14,479 bases of DNA from Chromera velia (taxonomy: Eukaryota; Sar; Chromeraceae), in the NCBI GenBank assembly GCA_018398765.1, contig JAHBMJ010001759.1:12300-26778 (forward strand). The letters run 5' to 3'. A program made the translations under genes and the position numbers. Shown here one piece after another: positions 14,151-14,479 of this stretch. Below the pieces are notes generated by a model that worked only from the letters and a program-made list of their open reading frames with translations, did no database searches and had not been told where the DNA came from. How positions within the stretch are numbered: position 1 is the stretch's first letter; every line of letters starts with the position of its first letter.

Positions 14151-14479
14151 GATACAGTCCTTGCTTTCCTTTGTCTCTTCCTTTCTTTCATTCTCTTCTG
14201 ATTTTTCCCTTCTCTTGGCGCGCTCTCAGTGGAAAAGCACTACGGCATCAGGTTAAGCGTACTGTGCAGTCTTTCCTTGCCCGATGCATGCTTACGCTTG
14301 GGCACTTCCACATTCCTTTCATTTGGACGGGGAAATAACCCTCTCCCAGACTCACCGGGCGACCCCGTCTCTTCTGATTGCATCTCTTCTTTTACACCAC
14401 AGACAGACAGATACGTAGATAGAGACACACGGACTCAGAGACAGAAAGAGAAGCCCTTCATATACCTGGGGACAAAAAA
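14151..14479. other. Window end, no gene firmly recognised
   Basis: A minus-strand frame (14240-14428) reads protein-like, and inside it a short start exon is conceivable: ATG at 14383-14381 (MQSEETGSP) followed by a strong donor gtgagt from 14355. Without the downstream exon this cannot be confirmed. Confidence 0.2.

Noticed and set aside
1-14479. tRNA, rRNA or bacterial operon features
   Set aside because: No tRNA cloverleaf or rRNA stretch was recognised beyond the tRNA-like boxes in the 255-bp repeats, and there are no Shine-Dalgarno-linked gene clusters.

Overview
Eukaryotic nuclear DNA. Evidence for this is two genes split by GT-AG introns of about 300-1,600 bases, very heavy microsatellite and minisatellite content, and dispersed repeats. 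Nothing bacterial or organellar is visible. The dense simple repeats, compact exons and phase-consistent introns would fit an alga or protist with a repeat-rich genome. A chromerid-like alveolate is my best guess, but it is only a guess.

Left third (1-5151, minus strand): a multi-exon gene that no single long ORF shows. I assembled it from splice signals and matching phases: signal-peptide exon (5068-5151), linker exon (4463-4658), one EGF-like domain as a symmetrical phase 1-1 exon (3759-3890), a Cys-containing exon (3296-3441), and exons carrying leucine-rich repeats of the receptor-L type (2240-2524, 1375-1443, 498-590, possibly more). It runs off the left edge. Its introns hold a 61-bp minisatellite (10 copies), a 47-bp minisatellite, a partial copy of the EGF exon start, and CT/GT/GACA microsatellites. 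The product should be secreted or cell-surface.

Middle (5152-9267): a roughly 640-bp divergent intergenic region with a very GC-rich patch is followed by a plus-strand acyl-CoA dehydrogenase gene in five exons (426 codons). Every junction can be placed by phase and family motifs. The two genes diverge from this shared upstream region.

Right third (9268-14479): mostly non-coding and repetitive. Two almost identical 255-bp direct repeats (10338-10592, 13166-13420) flank a 628-codon minus-strand reading frame (11067-12950). That frame has no frameshift but carries three in-frame TAA/TAG codons and ends at TGA. One TAG aligns with a CAG Gln codon in an internal protein repeat. It is either a decaying element-borne gene or a recoded/readthrough one. 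The last kilobase is GA, GAAA and GACA microsatellite.
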